Assembly (NCBI GenBank): GCA_963740215.1
Contig: CAVUDJ010000005.1
Location: forward strand, 310,001 to 374,000
Origin: CAVVAL01 sp963740215
GTDB lineage: Bacteria; Actinomycetota; Actinomycetes; Mycobacteriales; Cryptosporangiaceae
Length of the DNA: 64,000 nucleotides
Reading direction: 5' to 3'
In this document: piece by piece, positions 60,520-64,000 of the stretch
Position numbering within the stretch: the first letter of the stretch is position 1
Layout of the letters: every line of letters starts with the position of its first letter
The notes under the pieces: model-generated
Seen by the model: only the letters and a program-made list of their open reading frames with translations
Databases searched by the model: none
Told to the model about the DNA's origin: nothing
Translations under genes and position numbers: made by a program

Positions 60520-61671
60520 ATGAAGCCCCACGCGATCGGGCGACGGTCGCTGGTCCTGTCCGGCCTGCTCAGCCTGTGCTCGATCGCGGCGCTCCTGTGG
60601 CTCATGAACAACACCGAGCCTCCACCGCTCGCGCCGACGGTCGTCCTCCTGACCGTTTTGGTCTCGTTGATCGTTGTGCCTTCGGCCTATGTGGCGATCA
60701 AGCGGCTGGCCGACGACACGAAGGCGGTCACCGCCGTGCGCCGAATCGGGCTCGCGGCGGCCGGCCTGATGGTCGTCGGCTTGGCGTTCGTCGTCGGGAT
60801 GGAGGTCGGTCGCCAACCCGCCGATACGCCGCGGCCGCCAGCATCCGCCAGTCAGGCACCCGGTTCCGATGAAGCGGTCGAGAAACCCGACAGCGGGCCT
60901 GGAGCCAAGGCTTCGCCGCCCCCGGAGGTGGCGAGCGACGAGAGCAGTAGCGAGGTTGCAACCTCGGTCGCCATGATGGCCATTGTCGTCTCCGGAGCGC
61001 TGGCGTTCGTCGGGCTGGTGGTGGGTCCGTGGATCTTCCTGGTGGTCCGCGCGACCGCGCGGGCGCTGGCCCGCGAGCGGGCGGCGCGGGCGAGGGCCGA
61101 GGAACGGGCGAAGGTCGCCGCCCACCTGCACGACTCCGTCTTGCAGACGTTGGTCCTGATGCAGAAACGCACCGATGATCCGGCCGAGATGGCGCGCCTG
61201 GCCCGGCACACCGAACGCGACCTGCGCGGCTGGTTGTACGGCGGCGACGGGCGCGGTCCGGTGCGCGGCGGCGAGGACAGCCTGGCCGCCGCGCTCGCGC
61301 GGGAAATGGCCGCGGTCGAGGACCGGTTCGACATCGCGGTGGACGTGGTGACGGCCGGCGACTGCGCGCTGGACGAACGGACCCGCGCCGTGGTCGGTGC
61401 GGCGCGGGAAGCGGCGACCAATGCCGCGCGCCATGCCGGGGTGCGGCAGGTGTCCGTCTTCGCCGACGTGGCGGACGGCGAGGTGTTGGTGCGGGTACGG
61501 GACCGGGGGCGCGGGTTCGACGCGACTGCCGGTGCCCGCCCCGACCGTCACGGCATCCGGGAGTCGATAGTCGGCCGAGTCCGGCGGCACGGCGGCACGG
61601 CGGCGATCCAGTCGGGCGACGGCGAAGGCACCGAGGTGGAGTTGCGCATGCCGGTAGGAGACGCGCCGTGA
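60520..61671 (+). CDS. NarL-class sensor histidine kinase
   Basis: 383 residues from ATG 60520 (a GTG at 60487 is possible). Three or four N-terminal helices (LVLSGLLSLCSIAALLWLM, VVLLTVLVSLIVVPSAYVAI, AAAGLMVVGLAFVVGMEVGR, SGALAFVGLVVGPWIFLVV) enclose a proline/serine-rich external segment around residue 100-135. The kinase has ERAKVAAHLHDSVLQTLVLM (phospho-histidine near 204), the N-box AAREAATNAARHAGVR and the G-box RVRDRGRGFDATAG. It overlaps the response-regulator start by GTGA, so they are a cognate pair. Confidence 0.92.
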   Translation: MKPHAIGRRSLVLSGLLSLCSIAALLWLMNNTEPPPLAPTVVLLTVLVSLIVVPSAYVAIKRLADDTKAVTAVRRIGLAAAGLMVVGLAFVVGMEVGRQPADTPRPPASASQAPGSDEAVEKPDSGPGAKASPPPEVASDESSSEVATSVAMMAIVVSGALAFVGLVVGPWIFLVVRATARALARERAARARAEERAKVAAHLHDSVLQTLVLMQKRTDDPAEMARLARHTERDLRGWLYGGDGRGPVRGGEDSLAAALAREMAAVEDRFDIAVDVVTAGDCALDERTRAVVGAAREAATNAARHAGVRQVSVFADVADGEVLVRVRDRGRGFDATAGARPDRHGIRESIVGRVRRHGGTAAIQSGDGEGTEVELRMPVGDAP

Positions 61672-62321
61672 GCGAGCATGGCGAGCAGCGGATCCGGGTC
61701 TTCATGGTCGACGACCACGCGTTGGTCCGGGCGGGGGTGCGCGCCGAGATCGGCGACACATTGGACGTGGTCGGCGACGCCGGCGACGTCGCCTCGGCGA
61801 TCCAGGCCATCCGCGTTCTGCGCCCCGACGTTGTGCTGCTGGACGTGCACCTGCCCGAGGGCGGCGGCCGGGCCGTGCTCGATGCGGTGTGCGCGACGCA
61901 TCCCGAGGTCCGGTTCCTGGCGCTGTCGGTTTCCGACGCGCCGGCCGACGTGATCGGCATCGTGCGTGCCGGGGCTCAGGGGTACGTGACCAAGGCGATC
62001 GCCGGGCCCGAACTGTGCGCCGCGATCGCGCGGGTCCACGCTGGTGACGCGTACTTCTCGCCGCGCCTCGCCGCGATGGTGCTCGACGCGTTCCGGCGTG
62101 AGGCGCCCGCTTCGGTCGATCCGGAGCTCGACCAGCTCACCCGCCGAGAGCGCGAGGTGCTTGGCCTTATCGCGACCGGGTACACGTACAAGGAAGTCGG
62201 CGCCCGCCTGCATATCTCGGCCCGCACGGTGGAAACCCACGTCTCCACGGTACTGCGCAAGCTCCAGCTCTCCACCCGGTACGAGCTGAGCCGCTGGGCG
62301 GCCGCGCGCAACCTGATCTGA
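61668..62321 (+). CDS. NarL-family response regulator
   Basis: 217 residues from a GTG at 61668. The receiver has MVDDHALVRAG and phospho-acceptor D59 in VVLLDVHLPEGG, with the conserved lysine in AQGYVTKA. The C-terminal LuxR-type HTH is LTRREREVLGLIATGYTYKE and ARTVETHVSTVLRKLQL. It is coupled to the kinase. An ABC exporter follows 86 bp downstream on the same strand and is the likely target. Confidence 0.95.
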   Translation: MSEHGEQRIRVFMVDDHALVRAGVRAEIGDTLDVVGDAGDVASAIQAIRVLRPDVVLLDVHLPEGGGRAVLDAVCATHPEVRFLALSVSDAPADVIGIVRAGAQGYVTKAIAGPELCAAIARVHAGDAYFSPRLAAMVLDAFRREAPASVDPELDQLTRREREVLGLIATGYTYKEVGARLHISARTVETHVSTVLRKLQLSTRYELSRWAAARNLI

Positions 62322-62407
62322 CCCGTACCCCGCGCTCCGGGTCCCTCCGGGACTATCGCGGGTCGGTGCCGGATCTGCCCGCGCCGGCGGCCGCCGACCA
62401 TCGAGGC

Positions 62408-63172
62408 ATGCCAGTCACCGAACACACCACGCCCGCCGCCACGCATGCCGAATACGCGGCCCGCGCGATCGAAATCACCAAGGTGTACGGCCGAGGCCTG
62501 AACGCGGTCACCGCCCTGAACCGGGTCTCCATCGCCCTCCCGCCGGGCCGGTTCACCGCCGTGATGGGTCCGTCCGGTTCCGGCAAGTCCACGCTGCTGC
62601 ACTGCCTCGCCGGGCTGGACACAGTGGACGACGGTTCGATCTGGCTCGGTGACACCGAACTGACCGGACTCGACGAGCGGGCCTTGACCCGCGTGCGCCG
62701 CGACCGGGTCGGGTTCGTCTTCCAGTCGTACAACCTGCTGCCGATACTGACGGCCGGGGAGAACATCCGACTGCCGTTGACGATCGCCGGGCGCACGCCG
62801 GACCAGGGCTGGCTGGACCGGGTGGTTGACGCATTCGAGCTGCGGGATCGGTTGGGCCACAAGCCGGCCGCGCTGTCCGGCGGGCAGCAGCAACGGGTCG
62901 CCGTGGCGCGGGCGCTGGTGACCCGCCCGACGATCGTGTTCGCCGACGAACCGACCGGCAACCTCGACTCCCGCTCCGGCGCCGAACTGCTGGCTTTCTT
63001 GCGGCGGTCGGTGGACGAGTTCGGGCAGACGGTGGTGATGGTGACCCACGATCCGGTCGCGGCCGGCCACGCCGACGAGGCGCTGTTCCTGGCCGACGGC
63101 CGAATCGTCGACGCGATGGCCAGGCCCACCCCGGAGCGCGTACTGGACCGGATGAAAGCACTGGGAGGCTGA
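62408..63172 (+). CDS. MacB/LolD-type ABC transporter ATP-binding protein
   Basis: 254 residues from ATG 62408. Walker A GPSGSGKSTLLHCLAGL, Q-loop FVFQSYNLLPILTAGENI, signature LSGGQQQRVAVARALVTRP, Walker B IVFADEPTGNLDSRSG and the switch VMVTHDPVAAGHADEALF are typical of the MacB/LolD/BceA group, which drives lipoprotein, antimicrobial-peptide or macrolide export, or mechanotransmission. It is followed after 3 bp by an FtsX-like permease. Confidence 0.95.
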   Translation: MPVTEHTTPAATHAEYAARAIEITKVYGRGLNAVTALNRVSIALPPGRFTAVMGPSGSGKSTLLHCLAGLDTVDDGSIWLGDTELTGLDERALTRVRRDRVGFVFQSYNLLPILTAGENIRLPLTIAGRTPDQGWLDRVVDAFELRDRLGHKPAALSGGQQQRVAVARALVTRPTIVFADEPTGNLDSRSGAELLAFLRRSVDEFGQTVVMVTHDPVAAGHADEALFLADGRIVDAMARPTPERVLDRMKALGG

Positions 63173-63175
63173 GCC

Positions 63176-64000
63176 ATGTGGCGTTACGCCCTGCGCAGCG
63201 TCTTGGCGCACAAGACCCGGCTGGTGTTGACGGCCATGGCCATCATGCTCGGCGTCGGCGTCGTGTCCGGCACGTTCGTCGTCACCGACACCGCGAAGGC
63301 GGCGGCGGACGCGGCGTTCACCGACGCCGGCCGGGGCGTGGACGTCGTCGTGGTTGGCGGCGACCCGCTGACGACGACGTACGACGAACTGGCGCACCGC
63401 ATCGAGACCGGCGTCCTGCCGCCGGTGCCTGGCACGCTGGTGGACCAGGTCGCCCGGATCGAGGGCGTGGCTTCCGCAACCGGTGCGGTGTTCGGCAACG
63501 CGCAACTCGTCGGCCGCGACGGCCGGCTGATCGGGGGCGGGCGGGCGCCGGTGGGGCGTTCACTCGACGCGTCGTTCGCCGAGAAGCTGTCGGACGGGCG
63601 CCTGCCGACCGGGCCCGGCGAGGTGGTCCTCGACCGCGCCACCGCGCGGGACCAGCGGTTCGGCGTGGGCGACCAGGTGCGCGCGGTTGCGTGGCGGACA
63701 GACCAGTCCACGTCCGTGGCGAAGGGCGGCGCCCACGAACGGGCGCAGGCTCCGCGGACCCTGACGGTGGTCGGCATCCTGGACTCGCCCGAGTACCCCG
63801 ACTGGGTCCTGGTCGGGCTGTACCCGGCCACAGCTGCCGACCTGCTGGCCGCCCCGGACGAGGTGAGCGCCGTCGAGGTGCGTGCCGCGCCCGGCGTGGC
63901 CCCTGGCCTGCTGCGCGATCGGGTGGCCGCCGCGGTCGGTACCGGGTCCTATGTGATCACGGGTTCCGAACTGGCCGCACGCCCGTTCGCTCCGGGCCCA
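63176..64000 (+). CDS. FtsX/MacB-type ABC permease, truncated by the window
   Basis: The first 275 codons, from ATG 63176. A first membrane segment (HKTRLVLTAMAIMLGVGVVS) is followed by the MacB-type periplasmic domain (VDVVVVGGDPLTTTYDELAH, VDQVARIEGVASATGAVFGN, GRLPTGPGEVVLDRATARDQ). The FtsX helices lie beyond the window. With the ATPase and the two-component system it forms a regulated export or sensing module. Confidence 0.92.
   Translation, partial: MWRYALRSVLAHKTRLVLTAMAIMLGVGVVSGTFVVTDTAKAAADAAFTDAGRGVDVVVVGGDPLTTTYDELAHRIETGVLPPVPGTLVDQVARIEGVASATGAVFGNAQLVGRDGRLIGGGRAPVGRSLDASFAEKLSDGRLPTGPGEVVLDRATARDQRFGVGDQVRAVAWRTDQSTSVAKGGAHERAQAPRTLTVVGILDSPEYPDWVLVGLYPATAADLLAAPDEVSAVEVRAAPGVAPGLLRDRVAAAVGTGSYVITGSELAARPFAPGP

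Overview
The window is high-GC DNA with actinobacterial gene content: GTG/TTG starts, GGAGG-type ribosome sites, 4-bp ATGA/GTGA start-stop overlaps, an LCP-family protein, a tadA gene paired with the tRNA-deaminase-associated protein, several TetR and LuxR regulators, and a tRNA-Ser gene without an encoded CCA. It fits a chromosomal segment of a filamentous or soil actinomycete. Nothing here fixes the genus.

Layout. 1-2.9 kb: an Rrf2 regulator and a sulfonate/taurine-type ABC importer. 3-12.8 kb: a PGM1-like ATP-grasp ligase facing a small secreted protein, a Tat-exported multicopper oxidase operon, a large LuxR-ATPase regulator divergent from a thioesterase, and a GDSL esterase with five C-terminal tandem repeats. 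13-16.3 kb: a cytosolic LacI-type sensor fused to a histidine kinase. 16.6-18.2 kb: an IS110-family element with a possible bridge RNA. 18.3-24.9 kb: tRNA-Ser, a gene-free 0.5-kb palindromic element, tadA and partner, an LCP protein, and a TetR/diiron-protein pair. 25-30.9 kb: housekeeping genes lysS, tyrA, an E1-alpha dehydrogenase and mtnA, plus a TetR/membrane-protein unit with clear operators. 31-52 kb: a large cell-surface polysaccharide locus. 52-60 kb: small accessory genes and gene fragments. 60.5-64 kb: a two-component system followed by a MacB/FtsX-like ABC exporter that runs off the window.

The 31-52 kb locus holds two Wzz-like chain-length proteins, a Wzx-type flippase, a Wzy/WaaL-type polymerase or ligase, a small-molecule-kinase-fold protein, a sulfotransferase, two methyltransferases (one fused to a ParB-like domain), two GH26-like secreted hydrolases, a DUF3048 lipoprotein and two giant paralogous secreted beta-propeller/PKD proteins. 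I infer export and decoration of a sulfated, methylated glycan. No glycosyltransferase lies in the locus, so the repeat unit must be assembled by genes elsewhere.

About seventeen apparent frameshifts fall in ten genes, all within 1-2.9 kb and 25-45 kb, including five in lysS. The genes between and after these blocks are intact. This looks more like sequence or assembly error than true gene decay, and I annotate those genes through their frameshifts.
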